From Cetobacterium_A somerae (GTDB taxonomy: Bacteria; Fusobacteriota; Fusobacteriia; Fusobacteriales; Fusobacteriaceae), in assembly GCF_044784365.2 (NCBI RefSeq), contig NZ_CP173065.2: 64,000 nucleotides of DNA; one strand, written 5' to 3'. Positions 27,099-35,773 of this stretch are shown here, piece by piece; the first letter of the stretch is position 1; every line of letters starts with the position of its first letter. A model generated the notes under the pieces. That model was not told the DNA's origin, searched no databases, and saw only the letters and a program-made list of their open reading frames with translations. The position numbers and the translations under genes are program-made.

Positions 27099-28124
27099 AT
27101 GAAACTTTTATTAGATAGATGCTCAATTGGTGGTTGAGCAAGCAAAATAGGACCGGAGGTTCTTTCAAGTTTATTAAAAAATCTTCCAAGTGTGGAAGAT
27201 AAAAATTTAATTGTTGGTTTTGAAAAATCTGATGATGCTGCTATATATAAATTAACAGATGATATAGCTTTAATCCAAACTTTAGACTTTTTTACACCTA
27301 TGATTGATGATCCATATATATTTGGACAAATAGCTGCGGCTAACTCTTTAAGTGATGTTTATGCAATGGGAGGAGAACCTAGAACAGCTATGAATATAGT
27401 TTGTTTTCCTGAAAAGGAAAATATCGAAATTTTAGGAGAAATTTTAAGAGGCGGAGCTGAAAAAATTGCTGAATCTGGAGCTGTTCTAAGTGGTGGACAC
27501 TCTATTCATGATCCTGAGATTAAATATGGTCTTTCTGTAACTGGACTTGTACATCCTGATAAAGTTTTTAAAAATTACGGTTCTCAAGAAGGAGATGTTT
27601 TAATCATAACAAAACCTCTTGGAACAGGTATTATTTCTACAGCTTCTAAAGTTGAAACTCTCTCTGATGAAGTAAAAACTGAGTGGATTGAAATAATGAC
27701 AACTTTAAATAAATACTCTGCTGAAATTATAAGAGACTATCCAATAACTGCTTGTACAGATATTACAGGATTCGGATTTTTAGGGCACGCATATGAAATG
27801 GCAGTAGCTTCTGAAAAAACTTTCGTTTTAGAACAAGAACTTATTCCATATTTAGACATTGCTAAAGAGTTCGCTAAAGAGTTTTATATAAACTCTATGG
27901 GACAAAAAAATAGAAACTATTTAAATGATAAAGTTGATATTTCAGCAGTTCCATTTTGGTTACAAGAGATTATGCTAGATCCACAAACATCTGGTGGATT
28001 ACTATTTTCTGTTTCTTCAAAATATGCATCAGAGGTTATGGAAAAACTAAATACTCTTCAAATAAAGTCATCTTTAATTGGAACTGTAGATAAATATAAT
28101 GGAAAATATATTGTAGTTAGATAA
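27099..28124 (+). CDS. selD: Selenophosphate synthase, selenocysteine-containing
   Basis: 341 aa counting a UGA at codon 13 (27135-27137) read as selenocysteine. It makes selenophosphate from selenide and ATP, the Se donor for Sec-tRNA and selenouridine. The N-terminus is MKLLLDRCSIGG-U-ASKIGP: Sec at the catalytic position and Lys three residues later, as in SelD enzymes. The rest has DDAAIYKL, NSLSDVYAMGGEP, ILRGGAEK, LSGGHSIHD, TDITGFGFLGH and DPQTSGGLLF. The ATG at 27099 has AAGGAGG upstream. A SECIS-like hairpin follows the UGA. Automated calls may start it after the UGA near 27189 or call it a pseudogene. selA follows after 10 nt. Confidence 0.95.
27138..27163 (+). promoter_or_regulatory. 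Bacterial SECIS-like hairpin in selD mRNA
   Basis: Just after the UGA: stem AGGACC (27149-27154) with GGTTCT (27158-27163), loop GGA (27155-27157). The GG at the loop start lies about 17 nt past the UGA, within the spacing of known bacterial SECIS elements bound by SelB. Confidence 0.75.
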
Positions 28125-28134
28125 GGGGAATATT

Positions 28135-29520
28135 ATGACTAATAAACAAACTCTTTTAAGAAATCTTCCTAAAGTAGATAAAGTTATCGATCTACTGAAT
28201 GAAAAGGAGTTTTTTAAAGATAAACCTTATAAAGAGGTTTACGACGCTGTTAACGAAGGAATTAACTTTTTTAGAAAAGGAATTCTTGAGGAAGTTATCA
28301 CTCAATACTCTATTGAAGATATCGAAAATGAAATTACAAAATCTCTAACTAAAAATTTAGAGTTTAATTTTAAAAGAGTTATAAATGGTACAGGAACTAT
28401 CCTACATACAAACTTAGGAAGAGCTCTTTTTTCAAAAGAATTAATTGAGCATCTGCAAAATTCACTTTGCGGATATAGCAATCTTGAATTTGATTTAAAA
28501 ACAGGTGAAAGAGGAAGTAGATACTCTCATGTAGAAGATCTTATCGCAAAAGTTACTGGCGCTGAAGCTGCATTAGTAGTTAATAATAACGCTGCTGCTG
28601 TTATGCTTTGTTTAAATGAATTCAGTAAAAATACAGAGGTTATTATATCTAGAGGAGAGCTTGTTGAAGTTGGTGGCTCATTTAGAATTCCAGATATTAT
28701 GGAACTCTCAAGTGCTAAACTTGTTGAAGTTGGAACTACTAATAGAACTCATCTAGCTGACTATCAAAAAGCAATAAATGAAAATACATCAATGCTTTTA
28801 AAAGTTCATACATCTAACTATCATATCTCTGGTTTTACAAAATCTGTGTCTAATAAAGAGATTGCTGAATTAGCAAAAGAACATAGAATAATTTCAATGG
28901 AAGACTTAGGAAGTGGTGTATTAATAGATTTTTCTAAATATGGACAAAAAAAGGAACCTACAATTTTTGAATCTTTAAACTCTGGTATTGATTTAATTAC
29001 TTTTAGTGGGGATAAACTTTTAGGTGGACCACAATGTGGAGTGATTATTGGAAAGAGAGAGTTAATTTCAAAATTGAAAAAAAATCAATTCTTAAGAGCT
29101 TTCAGAGTTTGTAAAATGACTATTAGTGCTTTAGAATTTACTTTTAAACAATATGTTGATGAAAAGGTTGCAATCGAAAAAAACCCTACTCTAAATAGAA
29201 TTTTAGAACCTATAAGCGAAGTTTTTAAAAGAGCAGAGATTTTAAAGAATCTTTTAAAAGATATTGAAATCGATAGTGAAATCATTGAAACAAAAGCTAT
29301 AATTGGCGGAGGCTCTATGCCTGATGCAACTATCGATAGTTATGGTGTCGCTATCACTTCTTTAGATGGAAAACAAGTTGAAACAGCTTTTTTAAAAGAG
29401 GATACACCTATTGTTGGAAGAGTTCAAAACAATCAATTTTTTATTGATTTAAAAACAATTCACAGTGATGAGTACTCTATAATCATAAAAAACTTTAAAA
29501 AGTTCTTAGAGAGAGTATAG
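28135..29520 (+). CDS. selA: L-seryl-tRNA(Sec) selenium transferase
   Basis: 461 aa. A PLP enzyme that turns Ser-tRNA(Sec) into Sec-tRNA(Sec) using selenophosphate. The N-terminal LLRNLPKVDKVIDLL matches the tRNA-binding domain. Next come NGTGTILHTNLGRALFS, the GYSNLEFDLKTGERGSRY block, VNNNAAAVMLCLNE, SMEDLGSGVLIDF and the PLP-lysine FSGDKLLGGPQCG. It lies between selD (10 nt) and selB (2 nt) in a compact selDAB operon. Length and motifs are standard. Confidence 0.97.
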   Translation: MTNKQTLLRNLPKVDKVIDLLNEKEFFKDKPYKEVYDAVNEGINFFRKGILEEVITQYSIEDIENEITKSLTKNLEFNFKRVINGTGTILHTNLGRALFSKELIEHLQNSLCGYSNLEFDLKTGERGSRYSHVEDLIAKVTGAEAALVVNNNAAAVMLCLNEFSKNTEVIISRGELVEVGGSFRIPDIMELSSAKLVEVGTTNRTHLADYQKAINENTSMLLKVHTSNYHISGFTKSVSNKEIAELAKEHRIISMEDLGSGVLIDFSKYGQKKEPTIFESLNSGIDLITFSGDKLLGGPQCGVIIGKRELISKLKKNQFLRAFRVCKMTISALEFTFKQYVDEKVAIEKNPTLNRILEPISEVFKRAEILKNLLKDIEIDSEIIETKAIIGGGSMPDATIDSYGVAITSLDGKQVETAFLKEDTPIVGRVQNNQFFIDLKTIHSDEYSIIIKNFKKFLERV

Positions 29521-29522
29521 AT

Positions 29523-31364
29523 ATGAAGAATATAGTAATTGGTACAGCTGGTCATATAGATCACGGAAAAACAACTTTAGTCAAAATGCTGACAAATATA
29601 AATACCGATACTATGAAAGAGGAAAAAGAAAGGGGGATGACCATTGATCTTGGTTTTGCCCCTTTAAATATTCCTTCTGGTGATATTATCAGTATTATTG
29701 ATGTTCCTGGGCACGAAAAATTTATAAAAAATATGGTTGCTGGTGCTAAAGGTATTAACTTTGTGCTTTTTTTAATAGCTTGTGATGATGGTATTATGCC
29801 TCAAACAATAGAACATAAAGAGATTTTAAAACTTCTTGGAATAAAAAATGGAATTATTGTTTTATCAAAAAGAGATCTAGTTACTTCTGAAAGAGTTGAC
29901 GAAGTTAAAGCTCAAATTTCTCAAGAGTTTAAAGAGGAGTTTTTTAAAGATTTTCCTATTGTTGAAGTTAGCCTAAAAGATAGTTCAACCTATGAAAACC
30001 TATATAATTTAATTTTAAAAGAGATTGAAAATTTTGATTTCTCTTCATCTAATAATATTCAAAATATTTTTAGACTAGATATTGATAAAATCTATTCTCC
30101 TAAAGGAATTGGAACTATTGTTAGTGGTACAACTATTGGTAATATAAATAAAGGGGATACTTTAACTCTTTATCCTCAAAAAATTAATATTAAAATAAAG
30201 GGAATTCAAAATCATGGAAAAGATTTAGAATACATTTCATCTCAACAAAGATGTGCCTTAAATATAACTGGAGTAACAGCAAAGGAGCTTGAAAGAGGTA
30301 ACCTTTTAACTAACAGTAAAACTATTACAAATAGCAAAATAATAGATGTAGTATTCAATAGATTATCAGAAGGAACTATTCCTAAAAACAATACTAAAAT
30401 AAGATTGAATATTGGTACTGGAGAGTATTATGGAAAGATTAAATATCTTCAAGATTTTGAAGAGGAATCAACCTTTTTCCAACTTATAATGGACAAAGAA
30501 ATTCCTGTCGATTTTGACGATATTGGTATATTAAGAACTCTTAGTACATCCGCTTTACTTGGAGGAGCTCGAATTCTAACACCTTTTGGAGTTCCTACTA
30601 AAAAAAATAATTCTATTTATTTAAAAAAATTAAACTATCTTTTAAATAAACAACTTAATGTTTCAGAGTATCTTTTAAATAAGGGAAGTTTTACTTATAT
30701 AAACGATTTGAATAAAGAGTTTAACCTCTCTTTAAATGAAAATAGTTTTGATCATAATATTTTTGTTTTTAAAACAATAAAAGCTATTATTCATAAAGAA
30801 AATCTTAAAAATCTTAAAAATGAAATTAATTTATATTTAAATGATTTTCATTTAAAAAACCCTCTTAGAAAAGGGGTACCTTTAGCAACTATTAACAACC
30901 TATTTTTTAAAGGAATCAACTTAATAAATGAGTTTCAAGATGAGTTTCAAGAAAAAGATAACTTTGTTTCACTTAAAACATTTAAAGTTAAGCTTTCAAA
31001 AGATGAAAAAAAAATAAAAGATGAAATTTTAATTCTATTAAAAAAACAGGAGTTTAATGGATTAAGTTTTGAAAAGTTAAATGATTATTTTCATAAAAAT
31101 CTAAATTTTAAAGAAGTTTTTCAATATTTAGTTAGAGAAGGGCTTATTATAAAATTAAATGAATATTTTCTTTTAAAAGGTTTTTATCAAGAAGCTTTAA
31201 ATAGATTAGATAACTTCCTTATATTAAATACTCAAATTACACTAGCAGAGTTTAGAGATCTTCTCAAAACTAGCCGTAAAATGGCTCTTGTATACCTTGA
31301 AAATTTTGATGAAAAAAAAGTTACTAAAAAAATTGATAGTTATAGAATAAAAAATAATATTTAA
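29523..31364 (+). CDS. selB: Selenocysteine-specific elongation factor
   Basis: 613 aa. A GTPase that brings Sec-tRNA(Sec) to the ribosome at UGA codons by binding the SECIS. N-terminal EF-Tu-like part: GTAGHIDHGKTTLVK (G1), ERGMTIDLGFA (G2), DVPGHEKFIKNM (G3) and SKRDL (G4). The C-terminal part (about 390-613) is lysine-rich with winged-helix repeats that would bind the SECIS hairpin. ATG is 2 nt after selA. Followed by a short gap and the SRPBCC gene. Confidence 0.96.
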   Translation: MKNIVIGTAGHIDHGKTTLVKMLTNINTDTMKEEKERGMTIDLGFAPLNIPSGDIISIIDVPGHEKFIKNMVAGAKGINFVLFLIACDDGIMPQTIEHKEILKLLGIKNGIIVLSKRDLVTSERVDEVKAQISQEFKEEFFKDFPIVEVSLKDSSTYENLYNLILKEIENFDFSSSNNIQNIFRLDIDKIYSPKGIGTIVSGTTIGNINKGDTLTLYPQKINIKIKGIQNHGKDLEYISSQQRCALNITGVTAKELERGNLLTNSKTITNSKIIDVVFNRLSEGTIPKNNTKIRLNIGTGEYYGKIKYLQDFEEESTFFQLIMDKEIPVDFDDIGILRTLSTSALLGGARILTPFGVPTKKNNSIYLKKLNYLLNKQLNVSEYLLNKGSFTYINDLNKEFNLSLNENSFDHNIFVFKTIKAIIHKENLKNLKNEINLYLNDFHLKNPLRKGVPLATINNLFFKGINLINEFQDEFQEKDNFVSLKTFKVKLSKDEKKIKDEILILLKKQEFNGLSFEKLNDYFHKNLNFKEVFQYLVREGLIIKLNEYFLLKGFYQEALNRLDNFLILNTQITLAEFRDLLKTSRKMALVYLENFDEKKVTKKIDSYRIKNNI

Positions 31365-31430
31365 TCTTGAAGGAAATTTCATAAAATCACTTAATAATAT
31401 AATATATTCTATTAAATGGGAGTGATTTGT

Positions 31431-31898
31431 ATGGAACTAAAAGAATTAAACGAAAAAGTACCATTTTTTGTTCAAGGTATTGATATTGAAGCCCCAAAAG
31501 ATTTTGTATTTAAACTTATATCTGATTACAGTAAGCATGCTCTTTGGATTACTGGTTTAGAAGACGAAAAGCATACAGATGCACCAGAAGTTACTGGTTC
31601 TACTTTCTGTGAAAAAATAAAAATGTATGGTTTTAAAGAGGAGTATTGTGGAAAAGTTTTAGCTTATGAAGAAGGGAAAATGTACCAAATTGAAGTAGGC
31701 GATAAATGGGTAGACTTTAAACTTGAATATGATTTTGAAGAGGTTAATCCAACTAAAACTCATTTAATACTAACAGCTTGGACATTAAAAGGAACTTCAT
31801 TACATAAACTTTTCAATGTTTTTAATAAAAGAATTCTAGAAGATCAACTAACTAGATTAAAAGTTGTTGCTGAAACTGAATTTAATAAAACAAAATAA
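31431..31898 (+). CDS. SRPBCC-fold (START-like) protein
   Basis: 155 aa, cytoplasmic, no signal or membrane segment. The opening IDIEAPKDFVFKLISDYSKH is the usual START/Bet v1 helix-strand start, and KVVAETEFNKTK is the long C-terminal helix that caps the pocket. Such domains bind hydrophobic or polyketide ligands. Ligand unknown. ATG 31431 has TGGGAGTGAT upstream. It sits 66 nt after selB and ends in a terminator, so it may be the last gene of the selDAB transcript; a selenium link is only positional. Confidence 0.72.
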   Translation: MELKELNEKVPFFVQGIDIEAPKDFVFKLISDYSKHALWITGLEDEKHTDAPEVTGSTFCEKIKMYGFKEEYCGKVLAYEEGKMYQIEVGDKWVDFKLEYDFEEVNPTKTHLILTAWTLKGTSLHKLFNVFNKRILEDQLTRLKVVAETEFNKTK

Positions 31899-31899
31899 C

Positions 31900-31936
31900 A
31901 AAAATGGAAGAACTCAAGTTCTTCCATTTTTATTTA
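31900..31936. terminator. Bidirectional terminator after the SRPBCC gene
   Basis: 14-bp stem (31901-31914 with 31917-31930), CA loop, T-rich tail. Serves convergent genes. Confidence 0.9.
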
Positions 31937-31938
31937 AC

Positions 31939-33363
31939 CTATTTTTTCTTATTTTCTTTAGATTTATGATTTATTCCACTTAAAAATTTAATAACTAAAC
32001 CTATTAACATAAACATTAATAGACCACCATAATATAGCTTCATTTTATCTAATTGCTTCACTACTGGTACTGTAAAGTCATATCCTGCAAAAATAAAAGC
32101 TATAAATGTCATTGCTGAAACTGATACTCCTGCTAAAATAGGTATTAAGTTCCCTTTTGATATTTGAAACGGTGATACATAACCTCTTTTTCTAAAGAAT
32201 ATATAACTTATTCCTAAACAAAAATACGGCACAATTAAAGCCATCGTTGTCATATCATATACTCTATAGTAAAGCTCTCCTGCTGCTTCTCCACCAAAAG
32301 TTGTAAGAGCTATGAATAAAAATGCTAATATTGTTTGGAATATTAAGGCATTTCTTAAAATTCCATTTTTATCAGACTTCTTTGTTAACCAATCTGGAAA
32401 AGTTCCTTTTGGTGCTTCACTGAATACTCCAGCAGCCAGAGAGCTTCCCCAAAGAATAAGAGCAACTAACGTTATTAATGAATAAGCTATTCCCATTAAT
32501 TTAACAAACCAAATTCCTAATCCTATCTTATCTCCCATAAATTTAAAACCTGCTAAAACTGCATTTATTAAAGATATTTTTGAAAAATCCTCTTGCGTTC
32601 CAAATGCTGAAACTGAAACAATTCCTAAAACATAAAGTATTCCTATTAACATTGAGGCTACAAGTAATCCTTTTACAAAGTTTTTCTCTGGATTTTCTAC
32701 TTGATTTACATATGGTCCTACTACCTCTCCTCCTCCAAATGCAAATAATATCCATGAAAACGTTCCTAAAGATCTAGCTAAATCAGATTTAGATGTAGTT
32801 TTTATTATAAACATTTCAGTTGTTAAGTTTGTAGCTCCTTGACCTGTTAAATGAAGGTATATTCCAGCTACTAAAAATATTAAAACTGTAAATAAAGAAA
32901 TATAACCTATAGGCTTTGAAAGAGCTCCAATAGCTTTTTGATACTTCACACCAATAATTAATGATATAACCAATGCTACTAAAGATAAAGTAGCTGTTTG
33001 TATATTTGATATATTCGCATCTCCAAATAGTCCAAAACTAAAGTATGTTGGCACTCTTGTTGCCAATGTTGGTAAATAAAATATATTTGCTATAAAATAT
33101 GACCAAATTGCAAAATAGGCCATTTTTTTTCCTAATCCTATCTCTATCCATGAATATATTCCGCTCGTTCTATCTTGAGCATACGCTCCAAATTCTGCCA
33201 TTATTAAACAAAGTGGTAAGAAATAAAATAATATTCCTATTACCAACATTGTGGCGGATGACATTCCTACTTCTTTAAAATTATTGGCAATATTTCCAAA
33301 TCCAAATACTCCCAAGAATATCATCATTACTAGTGATGACACAGATAGATACTTCTTTTTCAT
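31939..33363 (-). CDS. APC-family amino acid permease, YjeM-like
   Basis: 474 aa, about 12 membrane segments. The opening LVMMIFLGVFGFGNIANNF and then IMAEFGAYAQDRTSGIYSWIE match the YjeM/glutamate-GABA-antiporter branch of APC carriers. Expected to exchange amino acids at the inner membrane; substrate unknown. ATG 33363 is chosen for the GAGGAG site 6 nt upstream; the open frame extends further without a better signal. It interrupts the selenium genes on the opposite strand, and no selenium link is evident. Confidence 0.82.
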   Translation of the reverse strand: MKKKYLSVSSLVMMIFLGVFGFGNIANNFKEVGMSSATMLVIGILFYFLPLCLIMAEFGAYAQDRTSGIYSWIEIGLGKKMAYFAIWSYFIANIFYLPTLATRVPTYFSFGLFGDANISNIQTATLSLVALVISLIIGVKYQKAIGALSKPIGYISLFTVLIFLVAGIYLHLTGQGATNLTTEMFIIKTTSKSDLARSLGTFSWILFAFGGGEVVGPYVNQVENPEKNFVKGLLVASMLIGILYVLGIVSVSAFGTQEDFSKISLINAVLAGFKFMGDKIGLGIWFVKLMGIAYSLITLVALILWGSSLAAGVFSEAPKGTFPDWLTKKSDKNGILRNALIFQTILAFLFIALTTFGGEAAGELYYRVYDMTTMALIVPYFCLGISYIFFRKRGYVSPFQISKGNLIPILAGVSVSAMTFIAFIFAGYDFTVPVVKQLDKMKLYYGGLLMFMLIGLVIKFLSGINHKSKENKKK

Positions 33364-33529
33364 TCTCAACTCCTCGTACTGTATTATATTTAAAACAATT
33401 TTTATAATAACACCTTTTACATTAAAAATCAATTTTTTTATTGTCTATATTATATCAATTTTAAAGTATAATTTTTTGTATAAATATTGTATAATTAAAA
33501 AAAGTATAATTTTCAAGGAGTGTGGAATA

Positions 33530-34117
33530 ATGATAAAAGTTAATGCTATTGGACAGACTTGTCCTATACCAGTTATTATGACAAAAAATGCTTTAAAAAA
33601 AATAACAGAAGGTTCAATTGAAGTTTCTATAGATAACAAAATTTCTAAGGAAAATATTGAAAAGTTTTCTAAAGAGATGGGGTTTTCATTTACTACTAGA
33701 GAAGAAAATGGAATATTTTTTATTCAAATAAATAAAACAATTAATGAAGCTTTATCAAATTCTAGTACTTCTAATGATGAAAATAACACTATTATAGTTA
33801 TTGCTTCTGATAAAATGGGTGATGGTGAAACTGCTCTTGGTGAAACTTTAATGAAAGGTTTTATATATACTCTTACTGAAATGGAATCTCTGCCAAAAGC
33901 TATTCTTTTCTATAATAAAGGTGTTTTTTTAACAGCTTCTAATGAGACTACTATAAAAGACTTAAGAATTCTTGAGGAAAGAGGAGTTGAAATTCTATCT
34001 TGTGGAGCTTGTCTTAATTTCTACCATTTAGAAAACAATATTGCTGTCGGGAGCATCACAAATATGTACAATATAATAGAAAAACAAATGAAAGCAAATA
34101 AGGTGATTAGACCATAA
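33530..34117 (+). CDS. yedF: Selenium metabolism protein YedF (TusA-like + DsrE-like)
   Basis: 195 aa. N-terminal TusA/SirA-like domain (about 1-70) with GQTCPIPVIMTKNAL, the CPxP motif. C-terminal DsrE-like domain (about 85-190) with SDKMGDGETALGETL and SCGACLNFYHLE. The family name comes from its co-occurrence with selD in Se-using genomes; it is thought to carry or sense reduced selenium or sulfur. Exact reaction unknown. ATG 33530 has CAAGGAG upstream; the open frame runs back to 33251 but that part is upstream of the ribosome site. Its stop overlaps the DUF3343 start. Confidence 0.87.
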   Translation: MIKVNAIGQTCPIPVIMTKNALKKITEGSIEVSIDNKISKENIEKFSKEMGFSFTTREENGIFFIQINKTINEALSNSSTSNDENNTIIVIASDKMGDGETALGETLMKGFIYTLTEMESLPKAILFYNKGVFLTASNETTIKDLRILEERGVEILSCGACLNFYHLENNIAVGSITNMYNIIEKQMKANKVIRP

Positions 34118-34392
34118 TGAACTCAGAAAATTTTTTAATTATAACAATCGATTCAACTCATTTAGTTATGAAGGTAGAAAAATTCTTAGTTGATAGTGGA
34201 ATAGATGTTCGAATCATACCACTACCTGGTGAGTTAAAAGCTAGCTGTGGTCTTTCTTTAAAAGCAAATATTGAAGATGCACATAAAATATTAGAACTTT
34301 TAATTGAAAATAATATAGATAAAAATATATACAATTTCTATCTTTGTGAAAAAAATGGTTTTAAAAAGAACTTTTCTACTTTTAATTTTTAA
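34117..34392 (+). CDS. DUF3343 (putative Se/S carrier-like) protein
   Basis: 91 aa. Matches the DUF3343 family: short alpha/beta with IDSTHLVMKVEKFLVDSGID and a conserved cysteine in LKASCGLSLKA. The family is described as a putative Se/S-carrier-like protein. It starts on the last base of yedF, so the two are translationally coupled, and the selenocysteine tRNA begins 28 nt later. This is firm positional support for a selenium role. Confidence 0.83.
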   Translation: MNSENFLIITIDSTHLVMKVEKFLVDSGIDVRIIPLPGELKASCGLSLKANIEDAHKILELLIENNIDKNIYNFYLCEKNGFKKNFSTFNF

Positions 34393-34402
34393 ATATTTAT
34401 GA

Positions 34403-34408
34403 TATAAT
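34403..34408 (+). promoter_or_regulatory. -10 element of the selenocysteine tRNA
   Basis: Perfect TATAAT (34403-34408), about 13 bp before the tRNA; the -35 region is weak. The tRNA may also be read from the yedF transcript. Confidence 0.5.
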
Positions 34409-34420
34409 AAATATGAAATT

Positions 34421-34514
34421 GGAAGCGGATGAGTTACTGGTGTACTCAGCAGTCTTCAAAACTGTCTTGGCGAGTTAAATCGCTGGTAGGTTCGATTCCT
34501 ATACGCTTCCGCCA
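34421..34514 (+). tRNA. selC: tRNA-Sec, anticodon UCA
   Basis: 94 nt including an encoded CCA (34512-34514). Acceptor GGAAGCG (34421-34427) pairs with CGCTTCC (34504-34510), and the discriminator is G. Anticodon stem GCAGT/ACTGT (34449-34453 and 34461-34465), loop CTTCAAA with anticodon TCA at 34456-34458. A long variable arm has the GGCGA/TCGCT stem (34469-34473 and 34480-34484). T arm GTAGG-TTCGATT-CCTAT. The eighth acceptor pair typical of tRNA-Sec is a G-A mismatch (G34428 with A34503). Sits right after DUF3343, near selDAB and mnmH. Confidence 0.96.
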
Positions 34515-34527
34515 ATTTTAAAAGTTC

Positions 34528-34556
34528 AGCCTCACTAAATAGTGAGGCTTTTTTAT
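34528..34556. terminator. Terminator after tRNA-Sec
   Basis: 10-bp stem AGCCTCACTA (34528-34537) with 34540-34549, then a T tract. Also lies after the convergent aldo/keto reductase. Confidence 0.9.
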
Positions 34557-34566
34557 TTCTATCATT

Positions 34567-35466
34567 TTATGGAATATCATTTCCCATTCCATTTACTAAT
34601 ATTTCAAACCACTCTTCTCTTGTCAATTTTATATTACACGCTTTCACAGCAGACTCTAATCTTTCTATCTTTCCACTTCCACAAATTGGTATTAAATTTG
34701 CTGGATGAGATAAATGCCAAGCATAGATTATCGTATCAGACTTACAATTATACTTTTTAGATAATCTCTCTAGAACTTTTCTTAACTCTACTGCATTTTC
34801 ATCCCCAGAAATAAAGATTTCTCCACCTGCTAAGGGAGACCAAACCATTATAGGAACTCTTTTTTCCTGCATTAAGTTTATTGTTCCATCATAAAAATGT
34901 TGTGTTTTTAATGGTGATAACTCTATTTGATTAGTAACAAGTTTGAAATCCAATCTACTTTGTAAAAGATTAAAATCTGATGGTAAAAAATTAGAAACTC
35001 CCCATTCTAAAACTTTCCCAGCCTTTCTTAAATCAGTTAAAGCTCTCGCTGTTTCATCAGCATCCATATACATATCAGGTCTATGAATCAATACTAAATC
35101 TAAATAATCTGTATTTAAATTTTTTAAGGATTTTTCTACACTTTTAACTATATGTTCATAGCTTGTATCATAACAATGATATGTATTTTCAGGCATATTC
35201 TCTGATACTAGTTTTATTCCAACTTTGCTTACTAATTGCATTTTTGCTCTTAACTCTGGTTTTAGAGCTAAAACCTCTCCAAAAATTTTTTCACAAGTAT
35301 AACGTCCATAAATATCTGCATGATCAAATGTTGTAACACCTAAATCAATTGCTTTTTCTAAATATTCTGATAACTCTTCTTTAGACATTCCCCAATCATT
35401 TAAACGCCAAAATCCTAATGCTATTTTTGACATCTTTAATTTTTCACTTAACTGTGTATAGTTCAT
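34567..35466 (-). CDS. Aldo/keto reductase, YdhF-like
   Basis: 299 aa. Opening LGFWRLNDWGMSKEELSEYL and FDHADIYGRYTCEKIFGE (catalytic Asp and Tyr), KVGIKLVS with the catalytic lysine region, and LVLIHRPD and GVSNF later. NADPH-dependent reductase of aldehydes or ketones; substrate unknown. The ATG at 35466 is chosen for the AAGGGGG site. Promoter at 35501-35529. It lies between the tRNA-Sec and xanthine operon with no visible functional link. Confidence 0.86.
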   Translation of the reverse strand: MNYTQLSEKLKMSKIALGFWRLNDWGMSKEELSEYLEKAIDLGVTTFDHADIYGRYTCEKIFGEVLALKPELRAKMQLVSKVGIKLVSENMPENTYHCYDTSYEHIVKSVEKSLKNLNTDYLDLVLIHRPDMYMDADETARALTDLRKAGKVLEWGVSNFLPSDFNLLQSRLDFKLVTNQIELSPLKTQHFYDGTINLMQEKRVPIMVWSPLAGGEIFISGDENAVELRKVLERLSKKYNCKSDTIIYAWHLSHPANLIPICGSGKIERLESAVKACNIKLTREEWFEILVNGMGNDIP

Positions 35467-35500
35467 AAAAAGCCCCCTTATATTAGTTTTGGTTATACTT

Positions 35501-35529
35501 AGTATATTCTTAAAATATATAATTGTCAA
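35501..35529 (-). promoter_or_regulatory. Promoter of the aldo/keto reductase gene
   Basis: Minus strand: perfect -35 TTGACA (35529-35524), 17-bp spacer, -10 TATACT (35506-35501). Confidence 0.8.
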
Positions 35530-35554
35530 AACAAACAATAAAATAAATCAATAT

Positions 35555-35584
35555 AAAAAAGAAGACCTTGGGAAGGGTCTTCAA
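35555..35584 (-). terminator. Hairpin with minus-strand T tract, source gene unknown
   Basis: GAAGACC/GGGTCTTC stem near 35562-35583. The better U tract is on the minus strand, yet no gene lies upstream on that strand before 36124. The stretch 35585-35744 shows no ORF. Confidence 0.45.
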
Positions 35585-35744
35585 TTTTTAACTAATTTTT
35601 TGGTTGGCGTAAATAACAGCATTTACTTTAACAGTTTATAACAAAATAATTCGTTTGTCAAACTTTTTATATAAAATAATTTGTTAATCATTATTTTCGT
35701 TTTAGATAATTATACTTTGCCTTTGTCGACTTAGTAAAAAAATA

Positions 35745-35773
35745 TTGAAAAGTTAACTAAATTATGGTATCAT
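35745..35773 (+). promoter_or_regulatory. Promoter of the riboswitch-xanthine operon
   Basis: -35 TTGAAA (35745-35750), 17-bp spacer, -10 TATCAT with TGG extension (35768-35773). It gives a leader of about 345 nt before the permease. A perfect 8-bp dyad, CCTTTGAA and TTCAAAGG (35868-35888), lies between it and the riboswitch. Confidence 0.6.

Noticed and set aside
27189..28124. selD as a shorter gene starting after the UGA, or as a pseudogene
   Set aside because: It would lack the catalytic N-terminus; the upstream start, ribosome site and SECIS-like hairpin, with selA, selB and tRNA-Sec nearby, fit UGA decoding.
33440..33500. Promoter for yedF from repeated TATAAT boxes
   Set aside because: Several TATAAT matches occur but none has a convincing -35 at proper distance, so no single promoter is called.
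33251..33529. N-terminal extension of yedF by 93 codons
   Set aside because: The extension overlaps the divergent permease start, is Ile/Phe-rich and lies before the CAAGGAG ribosome site at the real ATG 33530.
35600..35620. Sigma-54-like -24/-12 element (GG...GC)
   Set aside because: The spacing is one base too long for a standard site and no gene lies suitably downstream.
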